From: Frankia alni ACN14a
Lineage (GTDB): Bacteria > Actinomycetota > Actinomycetes > Frankiales > Frankiaceae
Direction: 5' to 3'
Assembly: GCF_000058485.1 (NCBI RefSeq)
Contig: NC_008278.1
Coordinates: forward strand, 5,512,962 to 5,576,961
DNA length: 64,000 nt
Both the position numbers and the translations under genes were made by a program. The notes below the pieces were generated by a model. The model worked only from the letters and a program-made list of their open reading frames with translations, made no database searches and was not told the DNA's origin. Numbering within the stretch: position 1 is the first letter of the stretch; the number at the start of each line of letters is the position of its first letter. Below, piece after piece: positions 53,917-63,099 of the stretch.

Positions 53917-54266
53917 GCGTGGGTCCCTTCTCCGGGGCGGCCCGAGTCGGCCGGCCGCCGTGCGCGATCGCCGATCGGTCGACCGGTGGACCCATCCAAC
54001 CGTGTGCCCCTCGTCGGCGCGGCGCCGCGGATCAGCGTGCCGCCCGTGGTCACCGTCGCCAGGGGCCGATGCTCCCCGGGGAATCGGCCGAGCGGACGGC
54101 TGGTTCGGTGCCGCACGCCACTGGCGCGCAGGCGGACACCCGCGTCAGGATGTCCTCGACGCCGGTAACGTCGGCCTCGACAGGACACGGAACGACGTGC
54201 GACGTCGAGCGCACATCCGGTCCATCCGGTCGAGTCCGGTACATCCGTCGAGGAGGAACAACCCGC
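53917..54266. other. Intergenic region
   Basis: About 350 bases between divergent small genes; open frames here carry no recognisable protein. AGGAGG at 54251-54256 belongs to the downstream small membrane gene. Confidence 0.5.
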
Positions 54267-54437
54267 GTGGGAACGACCGTCTACAACGCCGCAGCCTTCG
54301 CCGCCGAGTCCGCGGAGCACGATCCGCCCCTGACCTGGTGGGCTGCCGTGATCGTCACCTTCGTGGCCATCTTTCTGCTGGCGGCGGTGCTCGCGCTGAT
54401 GACCCGGTGGGAGCGCAAGCGCCACCCGCACGTGTGA
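54267..54437 (+). CDS. Small single-pass membrane protein
   Basis: A 56-residue protein: a short polar N-terminus (VGTTVYNAAAFAAESAEHDP), one membrane segment (WWAAVIVTFVAIFLLAAVLAL) and a basic tail (RWERKRHPHV) that would remain in the cytoplasm. AGGAGG lies about 10 nt before the GTG start, which decides the frame. It is 16 nt upstream of the cobU fusion gene and probably shares its transcript. Function unknown. Confidence 0.7.
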   Translation: MGTTVYNAAAFAAESAEHDPPLTWWAAVIVTFVAIFLLAAVLALMTRWERKRHPHV

Positions 54438-54453
54438 TCCGGGCGCGGCGGCG

Positions 54454-55905
54454 GTGCGGGTAACGCTGCTCGGCACGGGTTCGGCGGACGGCTGGCCGAA
54501 TCCGTGGTGCGACTGCGCGTCCTGCGCCTGGGCGCGCCAGAACGAGGTCCGCGGGCAGACCGCCGTCCTCGTCGACGACGCCCTGCTCATCGACTGCGGG
54601 CCCGACGTGCCGCGGACCGCCGCCCGGCTCGGGGTCCGACTCTCCGGCCTGCGCCATCTGCTGATCAGCCACGCGCATCCCGACCACCTCGGCCCGGAGA
54701 GCCTGATGTGGCGGTCGTGGTCGTCCGCCGCCGGTCGGCCACTCGACGTCGTCGGGCCGCCCGCGGCGCTGGCGGTGTGCCGCGCGTTCCTGACCCGGTG
54801 GGAGGGCGCCGACCCGACCCGGGAGGGCTCCGCCCTGCGATTCGTCCCGGCGACGGCCGGCGACGACGCACCGGACGGCGACGACTCACCGGACGGCGAC
54901 GACTCACCGGACGGCGATCCGCTGCGCCTCGGCGAGGGTGACGCCGCGTACCTGGTGCGCCCGCTGGCCGCCCGGCACGGCGACGCGAGCATCGGCCCCG
55001 CGGTGCTCTACGACGTCACCGCGCCCGACGGCGGCCGGCTGCTCTACGGCTGCGACACCGCCGCGCCGCTGCCAGCGGCAACGCTCGCCGCGGTGACCGG
55101 CCGGGCGTACGACGTGGTGCTGCTGGAGGAGAACAACGGCGACCGGCCCGGTTTCGGTGAGCACCTCGATCTCGACTCCTTCGCCGAACTCGTCGCGGAG
55201 CTGCGCCGCCGCGGCGCCGTCGTCGACGGCACCCGGGTGCTCGCCGTCCACCTCAGCCACCGCAACCCGCCTGGCGACGAGCTGGCCCGCCGGCTCGCCC
55301 TGCTCGGCGCGCAGGCTCCCGGCGACGGCACCGTCCTCGACCTCGCGCCCCACTCACGCCCCGCCGGCCCCACCGGCTCCACCGGGACGCCGGCGCCGCA
55401 CCGGGTCCTGATCACCGGTGGGGCCCGGTCGGGGAAGTCCGCCGAGGCGGAACGCCGGCTGCTCGCCGAGCCGGCAGTGGTGTACGTCGCCACCTCCGCG
55501 CCCCCGGACCCCACCGACGCCGAGTGGTCGGCGCGGATCGCCGCGCACCGCGAGCGCCGTCCGGCGGCGTGGACGACCGTGGAGACCCTCGACCTGGCGC
55601 CGCTGCTGCGCTCGCCGGGTCCGCCGCTGCTCGTCGACGGCGTCGGGCTGTGGGTGGCCGCACTGCTCGATGACCCGGCGGAGCTGGCGAGGCGGGCGGG
55701 CGAGCTGGTCGAGGCGTGGCGGCACACCGCGCGCCGCGTCGTGGCGGTGACCGACGAGGTCGGCTCCGGAGTGGTGCCGGCGACGGCCGACGGTCGCCGG
55801 TTCCGCGACGCGCTCGGCCGCCTCAACGCCGAGCTCGCCGCCGCCTCCGACGAGGTCTGGCAGGTCGTGGCGGGCACCGCGATCCGGCTTCGACCCAAAG
55901 CCTGA
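54454..55905 (+). CDS. cobU: MBL-fold domain fused to adenosylcobinamide kinase/guanylyltransferase
   Basis: A 483-residue fusion. Residues 1-290 form a metallo-beta-lactamase-like domain (LLGTGSADGWPNPWCDCASC, ISHAHPDHLGPE with HxHxDH, LEENNG, LAVHLSHRNPPGDEL) with an Asp/Ser/Pro repeat DAPDGDDSPDGD around 130-150. Residues about 310-483 are CobU: VLITGGARSGKSAEAERRLL (P-loop), VVYVATSAPPDPTD, IAAHRERRPAAWTTVE, and VVAVTDEVGSGVVPATADGR. CobU phosphorylates cobinamide and transfers GMP in cobalamin nucleotide-loop assembly. The N-terminal domain resembles PhnP/lactonase-like phosphodiesterases; its role is unknown. cobT and cobS lie beyond the STAND gene. Confidence 0.92.
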   Translation: MRVTLLGTGSADGWPNPWCDCASCAWARQNEVRGQTAVLVDDALLIDCGPDVPRTAARLGVRLSGLRHLLISHAHPDHLGPESLMWRSWSSAAGRPLDVVGPPAALAVCRAFLTRWEGADPTREGSALRFVPATAGDDAPDGDDSPDGDDSPDGDPLRLGEGDAAYLVRPLAARHGDASIGPAVLYDVTAPDGGRLLYGCDTAAPLPAATLAAVTGRAYDVVLLEENNGDRPGFGEHLDLDSFAELVAELRRRGAVVDGTRVLAVHLSHRNPPGDELARRLALLGAQAPGDGTVLDLAPHSRPAGPTGSTGTPAPHRVLITGGARSGKSAEAERRLLAEPAVVYVATSAPPDPTDAEWSARIAAHRERRPAAWTTVETLDLAPLLRSPGPPLLVDGVGLWVAALLDDPAELARRAGELVEAWRHTARRVVAVTDEVGSGVVPATADGRRFRDALGRLNAELAAASDEVWQVVAGTAIRLRPKA

Positions 55906-55982
55906 TCACAGGCCACCCCTACAGACAAGTCGCGCGCTGGCGTCGGAGCACGCCGGCGCGCCGGCGGATCCGTCCGCGTGTC

Positions 55983-58900
55983 TCACCCGTCGAGGTCGAG
56001 GTCGTAGCGGAACAGTCCGGCCGAGCCGGCCATGACGAGGCCGCGGCCGAGGGCGGGCGGGAGCCACGTGCAGGCGCGGGCGCCGCCGTCGAAGCGCATC
56101 ATGGCGACGCAGCGCCAGGTCGCCGCGTCCCAGATCCGCAGCGCGCCGTCGCCACCTGCGGTGGCCAACCAGGCCCCGTCCGGCGAGAACCGCGCCGCCC
56201 GGACGGTGTGCACGTGCCCGGTCAGCGTCACAACCGGGGCGCCGTCGTCGACACGCCATACCCGCGCCGTGTGGTCCGACGCGGCGGTGACCAGCAGCTC
56301 GCCTCCGGGCGAGAAGGCGACGCCGAGGATCTCGCCGGTGTGCCCGGTGAACTCCCGGCGCAGCCGGAGGGTCGCCGCCTCCCACAGCCGCACGCCGCGA
56401 TCCCGCCCGCCCGAGGCCACCCAGCGGCCGTCCGGGCTGATGGCGCAGGCCAGTGCGGCCCCCCGGTGCGCCGCCCCGGCCGGCACACCCGGCGGGCCGT
56501 CCGGATGCCCCGTGGACGCCGTCCCCACCGGTGACGCCCTCCCCACCTGCGACGCCGTCGGCGACGGGTGTCCGCTCGCGATGTCCCACCGCCGAAGCGT
56601 CCCGTCCATGCAGGTGGCGACCGCCCAGGTGCCGGTGGGGTCGAGGGCGAAGCAGGTGATCTCGGCGTCGGCCGTCAGCGTCGCCGCGACGGCGCCCGTC
56701 ACCGGATCCCACCGACGCAGGGCGGTGAGCGTCTCGGGCACGAGCACCCAGGCTCCGTCGGGACTCACCTCGGCGCCGCGGGCCATCTCCACAGCGCCGG
56801 CGATGGCGGTGCCGGTGCGCTCGCCGGTCGCCAGGTCCCAGGCGGCGGCGGTGCCGTCGTCGGAGTAGGCGACGACCCGCGGCGCGACGCCCGGCTCGCG
56901 GGAGTCCACGACGGCGCAGCCCTTCATCGGCTCATCCCGGCCGCCGGCGGACGGTTTCGGCAGGTCGACGTCGGTGGCCCACACCCGGATCACGCCGTAC
57001 CGGTCCGCGGCGGCCGCCCAGGTCCCGTCCGGTGAGAGAACGCAGGTGCGGCTGCCCACCGCCCCCGACAGATCGGCCCGGTGACCGTCCGCCGACACGT
57101 CCCACAGCCGGATCACGTCATCCCGGCTCGTGGTCGCCACCAGCCGGCTGTCCGGGCCGACCGCGGCGCCACGGATCGCCCCCGAGGCCTCCCGGAGCAT
57201 TCCGATCCGGTGGCCCGCGGGCATCGACCATCGACGGAACGTGCCGTCCTGCCCCGACGATCCCAGCCAGCTCCGGTCCGGCGCGACGACCAGCGCCAGG
57301 ACGGGCCCGCGATGGCCGGTGAGGGTCATCGTCGGCGCCCCGGTCGACGGGTCGACGATGCGGATCACACCGTCCTCCCCGGCGACAGCGATCCAGCCCC
57401 CGTCCGGGGCCGGGACGCAGCAGCGCAGCGGTACGTCGGCGACGGTGACCGCGAGCAGGCAGGCCGCGCCGCGCGCATCCCACCAGCGCAGGCTCCCGTC
57501 CTCGCCGACCGAGAGGACGACGTCACCGTCCGGGCCGAACGCACAGGCGGTGACGCTCCCGACGTGCCCGCGTCGCACCTGTGACGGGGCCGCCCGGCGC
57601 GGGGGTACCGCCGGATCGGGCTCCCCTGGCCCGCCCGGCCACGACCCGCCCACCGGCAACCTGTCCGCCGACGACCTGTCCGCCGACGACCCGCCCGCTG
57701 ATGACCCGTCCGCCGGCAACCCGCCCGTCCACACCGCGGATCCGTCGTCCCACACCCGCGGCACCGCCCAGGTCCGCACCGTGCCGTCCGCCCCGGCAGA
57801 GGCGACCGTGCGGCCGTCCGGCGCGAACGCGCAGCCGAGCACCTCGCCGTCGTGGCCCGTCAGCACCGCCTGGCCCCGCCCGTCCGGCACCTCCCACAGC
57901 CGCACGGTGCCGTCCCGACCCGCGGAGGCCAACATCCGCCCGTCGGGGGCGACGGCGAGCCCGTCGACCCAGCGACGATGGCCGCCGAACGTGCGCCGCA
58001 GTGCCGGATGCGGCTGGTCCGGACGCGACCACCGGTTGGTCAGCCGGGGCAGGGCGACGTGGGGCGCGAGGGCGGACCGGGCGTCGTCGAGTTCGGGGCT
58101 GCCGTCGAGGCGGCTGAGCAGGACCGCGCCGAGGGAGGCCGGCGGGTCGGTCGGGGCCAGCAGGTGGGCGTTGCGCAGGATCGCGCGGCGCAGGGCGGCG
58201 AGTACCGGATCGTCCGGCAGGACGGTCGCCGCCAGGGCGAGGTCGGCCTGGACGGCGACCGGGCCGAGCTGCGGGCGTTGCAGCTTGGCCAGCGTCCAGC
58301 GCAGATCCCCGACCAGCGCGGCGACCTCGGCCGTCCGGCCCGCGCCGACGAGATGGCCGACGAGGTGGGTCCACGCGTAGTCGGCGGACTCCGGCAGCAG
58401 CCACCAGGGCGCGCCCGACGCCCCCGGCGCCGAGGCCGGGACCGAGGCCGGCGCCGCGGCCGGGGCGGGCAGGAAGGTGTCGCGCAGCGCGTCGCAGAGC
58501 ACGGCCTCGAACTCGCGCAGCCGCTCCTCGCCGACCCGGGCCCGCAGGTAGGTGCGCAGCACGTCCTGCAGCAGCAGCGAGGGCGGCGACCTGCGGTAGG
58601 CGACGACCAGGGAAAGATCCGCCAGCTCCTGGCAGAGGTCGTCGACCTCGTCCGGATCGAGATCGCCGGTGGTCCCCCAGTAGGCGTCGAGCACCCGGCG
58701 CGGGATCTCGACGTCCTCGGGGAAGACCGCGAGTTCCAGGTAGCGCTCCAGGCGGTGCCCGGTCAGCAGGCCGAGGCTGGCCGCCAGCGTGGCCTCGACG
58801 GCCTCGGATCGCTGCGCCGCGCGGGTGACGTCGAGCCCGGTCGGACCGCGCCGGCGCATCCGGCGCAGCACCCGCTCGGCGGCCCGGGGCAGGCTCATGC

Positions 58901-60206
58901 CGTCGCGGACATGCCGCACGAGCGCGCGGTTGACCAGGCGCACCAGCACCGGCCAGCGTCCGGTCACCCCCAGCAGCCGTTCGGCCGCCTCCGGCGCCTG
59001 CGTGCCGAGGTCGCGCAGCAGCAGCGTCATGGCCTCGGCGGGGAGCATTGCCTGGATCTCGATCATCCGCGCCCGGGGCACGAGGTCACGCAGCCGGGTG
59101 GTGACGAGTCGGACGGTGCCCGCCCCGCCCAGCAGAAACGGCTGCAACTGGGTGGGGTTCCACACGTCGTCGACGACCAGCAGCCGGGACTCGTCACCGA
59201 GCAGCGTCCCGAGATGGAAGCCGGCCTGCTCCGGATCGGCGAGGGTCGGCCGGACGCCGCTGAGCGCCTCGCTGAGATCGTTGATCCGTTCCGCGAGCCG
59301 GGCGCCGTCCAGTGTCTCCCCGATCGTGACCCAGAGTAGCCCGCCGCCGAACGTCTCGGCGATCTCCGCCTGCCGGCAAACCGCGCGGGTCAGCGTGGTC
59401 TTCCCCATCCCGCCGGTGCCGTGCAGCACGACGGGCTCACGGACAGCGACAAGACGGGCCCCGCCCGCCGCGCTCGCGAGCACCTCGGCGAGCACGGCCG
59501 CGGTAAGCGCGGGGCGGGGCACGGAGTCGTCCCGGTCGCCGGGGAGCATCCACGGCCTGCGCCGACCGCCCCCGCCCGGGATGCCCGCGACGCCGCCGGC
59601 CGGATCCAGCCCGGTACCGCCCGTGCGGACCACGCGCCGTTGGCTCTCCCGCAGCTTCACCAGGGCGTCGAGGACGGCCGTCTCCAGATCGCCGGCGCTG
59701 CGAAAGTCGGCTGTGATGATGCCGGACTCGCGCAGCCGGCCACGGAACGCCTTCTGGCGTTCCGCGTGGTCCTCGTCGACGAACTCACCGAAGGGAACCT
59801 CGGCGAGATAGTCCAGCAGGAACACCAGGCGGGGCATCCCGGCCCGGGTGGCCGTGTCGAACTCCAGCTCGGTGTAGGACGTCTCGGGCTGGTTGGTCAC
59901 CAGCGAGCCGTACCGAAATCCGATGAGTCCCAGGTAGACGTCGGAGGAAAGGACCGTCCGCACGCAGAAGTCGGCGGGATCGGCGTCCCGGGCACCGAAG
60001 TACTCCATGTCGATCACCCGGTCGCCCGCCAACGCGACGGCCCGCTCGGCGGCGGCGACGAACGACCGCTCCCGTGGGAACCGGCGCAGCTCCGCGGTAT
60101 GGCTCAGGAACACCCGCCGTTCGCGCTGGACCGGCAGCCCACCGCCGGCCGACGCCGAGCCGGGTACCCGAACACGTTCCGGGAACGGATCAACCGGGAA
60201 CGCCAT
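55983..60206 (-). CDS. STAND ATPase: DUF4062 - NB-ARC - 14 WD40 repeats
   Basis: A 1407-residue signalling NTPase. Residues about 30-130 match DUF4062 ([53 protein letters not shown]). NB-ARC follows: P-loop [18 protein letters not shown] (K269), Walker [10 protein letters not shown], and [14 protein letters not shown] winged-helix/helical arm (about 430-720) leads to a WD40 region from about 732 to the end. I count 14 repeats, as expected for two seven-bladed propellers, broken by a Ser/Gly/Asp repeat insert. No signal peptide. It is oriented against and inserted between cobU and cobT. ATG 60206 lacks a ribosome binding site. Relatives act in defence or signalling; its own role is unknown. 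Confidence 0.85.
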   Translation of the reverse strand: MAFPVDPFPERVRVPGSASAGGGLPVQRERRVFLSHTAELRRFPRERSFVAAAERAVALAGDRVIDMEYFGARDADPADFCVRTVLSSDVYLGLIGFRYGSLVTNQPETSYTELEFDTATRAGMPRLVFLLDYLAEVPFGEFVDEDHAERQKAFRGRLRESGIITADFRSAGDLETAVLDALVKLRESQRRVVRTGGTGLDPAGGVAGIPGGGGRRRPWMLPGDRDDSVPRPALTAAVLAEVLASAAGGARLVAVREPVVLHGTGGMGKTTLTRAVCRQAEIAETFGGGLLWVTIGETLDGARLAERINDLSEALSGVRPTLADPEQAGFHLGTLLGDESRLLVVDDVWNPTQLQPFLLGGAGTVRLVTTRLRDLVPRARMIEIQAMLPAEAMTLLLRDLGTQAPEAAERLLGVTGRWPVLVRLVNRALVRHVRDGMSLPRAAERVLRRMRRRGPTGLDVTRAAQRSEAVEATLAASLGLLTGHRLERYLELAVFPEDVEIPRRVLDAYWGTTGDLDPDEVDDLCQELADLSLVVAYRRSPPSLLLQDVLRTYLRARVGEERLREFEAVLCDALRDTFLPAPAAAPASVPASAPGASGAPWWLLPESADYAWTHLVGHLVGAGRTAEVAALVGDLRWTLAKLQRPQLGPVAVQADLALAATVLPDDPVLAALRRAILRNAHLLAPTDPPASLGAVLLSRLDGSPELDDARSALAPHVALPRLTNRWSRPDQPHPALRRTFGGHRRWVDGLAVAPDGRMLASAGRDGTVRLWEVPDGRGQAVLTGHDGEVLGCAFAPDGRTVASAGADGTVRTWAVPRVWDDGSAVWTGGLPADGSSAGGSSADRSSADRLPVGGSWPGGPGEPDPAVPPRRAAPSQVRRGHVGSVTACAFGPDGDVVLSVGEDGSLRWWDARGAACLLAVTVADVPLRCCVPAPDGGWIAVAGEDGVIRIVDPSTGAPTMTLTGHRGPVLALVVAPDRSWLGSSGQDGTFRRWSMPAGHRIGMLREASGAIRGAAVGPDSRLVATTSRDDVIRLWDVSADGHRADLSGAVGSRTCVLSPDGTWAAAADRYGVIRVWATDVDLPKPSAGGRDEPMKGCAVVDSREPGVAPRVVAYSDDGTAAAWDLATGERTGTAIAGAVEMARGAEVSPDGAWVLVPETLTALRRWDPVTGAVAATLTADAEITCFALDPTGTWAVATCMDGTLRRWDIASGHPSPTASQVGRASPVGTASTGHPDGPPGVPAGAAHRGAALACAISPDGRWVASGGRDRGVRLWEAATLRLRREFTGHTGEILGVAFSPGGELLVTAASDHTARVWRVDDGAPVVTLTGHVHTVRAARFSPDGAWLATAGGDGALRIWDAATWRCVAMMRFDGGARACTWLPPALGRGLVMAGSAGLFRYDLDLDG
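57655..57730 (-). repeat. In-frame repeats in a WD40 linker
   Basis: Short repeats of 15 bp with the core GTCCGCCGACGACC encode [10 protein letters not shown]-like sequence between the second and third WD40 repeats. Confidence 0.7.
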
Positions 60207-60250
60207 ATGTCGCAACGTATCCGATCGACTCCGCTGTCCGCATCCGCCGC

Positions 60251-60301
60251 CCGCCGCGCTGTCCGCTCCGCCGCGCTGTCCGCTCCGCCGCGCTGTCCGC
60301 T
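60251..60301. repeat. Three perfect 17-bp tandem repeats
   Basis: CCGCCGCGCTGTCCGCT is repeated exactly at 60251-60267, 60268-60284 and 60285-60301, followed by a run of CCGCCG-rich sequence to about 60362. It lies between the divergent STAND and cobT starts. Confidence 0.9.
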
Positions 60302-60423
60302 CCGCCGCGCCGCCCGGCCGCCGCCGCCGCGCCGCCCGGCCGCCGCCCGGCCGTCGCCGCGTGGCCTGCCGTAGTGGAGACGGGGTGCCGGCTCCTCGAG
60401 ACCGATCAGGTAGTAAGGACCTC

Positions 60424-61560
60424 GTGGATTCCCATGACGCTAGCGGCGTCGTTCCCGTCGTCCCGGTGCTGGACAGCGACGCGATGGCGGCGGCCCGGCG
60501 CCGGCAGGGCGAGCTGACCAAGCCGCCCGGCGCGCTCGGCCGGCTCGAGGAGCTGTCGATCTGGCTCGCCGGGGTGCAGGGAACCTGTCCCCCGCGGCCC
60601 TTCGAGCGCGTCCGGGCGATCGTGGTCGCGGGCGACCACGGCATCGCCGAGATCGGCGTGTCCGCGTTTCCCAGCGACGTGACGGCCCAGATGGTGGCGA
60701 ACTTCGCCGCCGGCGGGGCGGCGGTCAACGTCCTCGCCCGCCAGGTCGGGGCCGGCGTGCGGGTCGTCGACGTCGCCGTGGACAGCCCACGGCCGACCAC
60801 CGTGGGCGGGGTCGACGGCACCGCGCCGCCCGACCGCTACCGGGTGCGGCGCTCAAGCGGGCGGATCGACCGGACGGACGCGTTGAGCGTGGCCGAGGCC
60901 GAGCGGGCGTTCGCCGTGGGCCGGCTCATCGCGGACGAGGAGATCGACGCCGGTGCGGACCTGCTCGTCCCCGGCGAGATGGGGATCGGGAACACGACCC
61001 CCGCGGCGACCATCGTCGCGCTGCTGGCCGATCGCGAGCCCATCGAGGTGGTCGGGCGGGGCACGGGCATCGACGACCGCCGCTGGATGGTGAAGACGGC
61101 CGCGATCCGGGATGCCATGCGGCGCGGGCGGCCGTTCGCCGGCAACGCGCTGTCCCTGCTGCGGGTCGTCGGCGGGGCGGACCTGCTGGCGCTCGCCGGC
61201 CTGCTGGTGCAGGCCGCCGTGCGGCGCACCCCGGTCGTCCTCGACGGTGTGATCGTCTGCGCCGCGGCGCTGGCGGCCGAACGCGTCGCGCCGGGCGCCC
61301 GGCAGTGGTGGGTGGCGGGCACCCGCTCCCCCGAGCCGGCGCAGGCGATCGCGCTCGGCGCGCTCGGGCTGACGCCGCTGATCGACGCCGGGCTGCGCCT
61401 GGGCGAGGGCACCGGAGCCCTGCTCGCGGTGCCGCTGGTCCGCGCCGCGCAGGCGACCCTGGCGGAGATGGCGACGTTCGACCAGGCCGGTGTGAGCGGG
61501 AAGTCCGAGGCCGTCGACGGTGTCGACGCCACCGACGCCACGGCGGTCGACGTCACGTGA
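60424..61560 (+). CDS. cobT: Nicotinate-nucleotide-dimethylbenzimidazole phosphoribosyltransferase
   Basis: Makes alpha-ribazole phosphate for the lower ligand of cobalamin. The 378-residue protein contains [59 protein letters not shown], the catalytic-region GRGTGIDD and [23 protein letters not shown] 60424 has AAGGA about 5 nt upstream. The C-terminal tail ends with a [15 protein letters not shown] repeat. The stop overlaps the cobS start (TGATG). No cobalamin riboswitch is visible upstream. Confidence 0.95.
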   Translation: MDSHDASGVVPVVPVLDSDAMAAARRRQGELTKPPGALGRLEELSIWLAGVQGTCPPRPFERVRAIVVAGDHGIAEIGVSAFPSDVTAQMVANFAAGGAAVNVLARQVGAGVRVVDVAVDSPRPTTVGGVDGTAPPDRYRVRRSSGRIDRTDALSVAEAERAFAVGRLIADEEIDAGADLLVPGEMGIGNTTPAATIVALLADREPIEVVGRGTGIDDRRWMVKTAAIRDAMRRGRPFAGNALSLLRVVGGADLLALAGLLVQAAVRRTPVVLDGVIVCAAALAAERVAPGARQWWVAGTRSPEPAQAIALGALGLTPLIDAGLRLGEGTGALLAVPLVRAAQATLAEMATFDQAGVSGKSEAVDGVDATDATAVDVT

Positions 61561-62390
61561 TGGTGGCGGCGAGAACCGCGTTCACGCTGCTCACAGCGTT
61601 CCCGCTGCGGGGACCGGAGCGGCTGGACCGACGCCTGGCCGGCCGGGCCATGGCGCTTGCCCCCCTGGTGGGCCTGGTCCTCGGCCTGCTCACCGCCGTG
61701 GTCGTGGTCGCCCTGCGGGTCACGACCGGGACGCCCGGCCACCGCAACCAGAGCCTGCTGCCCGCCGCGGTCGGCATCGCCGTCCTCGCGCTCGCCAGCC
61801 GGGGCCTGCACCTCGACGGCCTGGCCGATCTCGGCGACGGCCTCGGCGCGCGGCGAGTGCGGGGGCGGGACCGCGCCCTGGAGATCATGCGCGAGTCGAC
61901 GATCGGTGCCTTCGGCGTCATCAGCGTCGTGTTCGTCGTGCTGCTGCAGGTCGTGGCGCTCAGCGCCGCCATCACCGTGCACCGCGGCACGGTCTCGATC
62001 CTCGTCGCCGTCATGACCGGCCGGCTCGCCGCGACCCTCGCCTGCACCGGGCACACCCCGCCCGCCCATCCGGACGGTCTCGGCGCGCTCGTGGCCGGCA
62101 CGGTCCGCACCCGGGACGCGGTGCTGGCCCTCGTCGGCGTCTGCGCGGTGGCGGCGCTGGCCGGCCGCCTCGACTTCGACGGCGGGGACGTCGGCCGGGC
62201 CGTGCGCGCCGTCGTCGCGGTCTGCCTCGGAACCGCCTTCGCGGCGGCCCTGCGCCGCTATCTGACCAGCCGCTTCGGCGGCCTGACCGGTGACATGCTC
62301 GGCGCGATCATCGAGCTCACCACCATGGTGACCCTGATCGTCATGGCTATGACACTACCGACGCCCGCCGTGCGGTTCCTGGGTCAGTAA
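61560..62390 (+). CDS. cobS: Adenosylcobinamide-GDP ribazoletransferase
   Basis: Membrane enzyme joining adenosylcobinamide-GDP and alpha-ribazole, the last nucleotide-loop step. The 276-residue protein begins FTLLTAFPLRGPERLDRRLA, then alternates membrane segments with the active-site HLDGLADLGDGLGARRVRGR (D-rich, Mg-binding) and RALEIMRESTIGAFGVI. The ATG overlaps the cobT stop by one nucleotide; GTG 61557 is also possible. Together with cobT and the MBL-CobU fusion it completes lower-ligand assembly. Confidence 0.95.
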   Translation: MVAARTAFTLLTAFPLRGPERLDRRLAGRAMALAPLVGLVLGLLTAVVVVALRVTTGTPGHRNQSLLPAAVGIAVLALASRGLHLDGLADLGDGLGARRVRGRDRALEIMRESTIGAFGVISVVFVVLLQVVALSAAITVHRGTVSILVAVMTGRLAATLACTGHTPPAHPDGLGALVAGTVRTRDAVLALVGVCAVAALAGRLDFDGGDVGRAVRAVVAVCLGTAFAAALRRYLTSRFGGLTGDMLGAIIELTTMVTLIVMAMTLPTPAVRFLGQ

Positions 62391-62734
62391 TAACCGCTCC
62401 TCTCGGCGCCGATGAGACCGCGAAGCAGCGGCACCGGGGGACTCCAGGAGCCACGCGCGAGATCAGCATGCGGACCTCTTGGGGAATTGGTTGCACGACA
62501 CTCGGAAATGGCGCATCCGAGCGCGCCCACCCGCCGGCCGGCTGTATGCTTTCCCGCATGAAAGACTCTGTGCGGGGATTTCTCGGGACGGAGGACGGGC
62601 CAGCATGGATCTGCTGTCCGGGCGCACGCGTCGGTGGAATAGTGTCCGACGGCCCGCGCAAGTGTCTGACCTGCACAATGATGGTGCGTCGGTGTTTCCT
62701 CGCCGGCCGAGGACCGTGGCGGTAGAGGCCGTTG
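62391..62734. other. Intergenic region before the TerY-C module
   Basis: About 340 bases, less GC-rich than the surroundings. Short frames (for example 62468-62725 on the plus strand) lack ribosome binding sites and any recognisable domain. A TGTATGCT at 62541-62548 resembles a -10 element. I see no gene. Confidence 0.5.
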
Positions 62735-63094
62735 ATGCCTGAGCGCGCCATCCTCGCCAACATCACGTGCAGCACCACCGGGCATCCGGGGGTCGGCCGG
62801 TTCAGCCGGCAGGGGGCGAACCTCGAGCTGAAGGGTGTGTCACGGCAGCGCCCGGACAGCGTGCTCCCCGTGTCCGGCTCCCTGGCGCAGGCCACGGACG
62901 GCGGTTCCTTCACCATCGGCGCGGATTATCGCGGCTGCCCGAGCTGCGGCGCGGACAATGTCGTTCGATGCAGCCAGTGCCGGCAGCTCGCCTGCTGGTC
63001 CTCCTCTCAGCCGACCTTCCACTGCCCCTCCTGCGGCAGGAACGGCCCGGTGAGAGGCGTGATCACCGCTTTCTCCACGCTCGGCGGCGGCTGA
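62735..63094 (+). CDS. TerY-C-type zinc-ribbon protein
   Basis: A 119-residue protein. The N-terminal half (ILANITCSTTGHPGVGRFSR, then VSRQRPDSVLPVSGSLAQAT) is not recognised. The C-terminal part, YRGCPSCGADNVVRCSQCRQ, LACWSS, FHCPSCGRNGPVRG, matches the TerY C-terminal metal-binding domain with its ordered CxxC pairs. Such domains go with a vWA protein, a PP2C phosphatase and a kinase in the TerYP signalling triad linked to tellurium-type stress systems. GAGG lies 6 nt before ATG 62735. It is 5 nt upstream of the kinase gene. Confidence 0.75.
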   Translation: MPERAILANITCSTTGHPGVGRFSRQGANLELKGVSRQRPDSVLPVSGSLAQATDGGSFTIGADYRGCPSCGADNVVRCSQCRQLACWSSSQPTFHCPSCGRNGPVRGVITAFSTLGGG

Positions 63095-63099
63095 TCGAG

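Noticed and set aside
60207-60423. Cobalamin riboswitch before cobT
   Set aside because: No B12-box-like sequence or long structured leader; the region is filled by 17-bp repeats.
62468-62725. An 85-codon frame before the TerY-C gene
   Set aside because: No ribosome binding site, no domain, and several overlapping alternatives in other frames.
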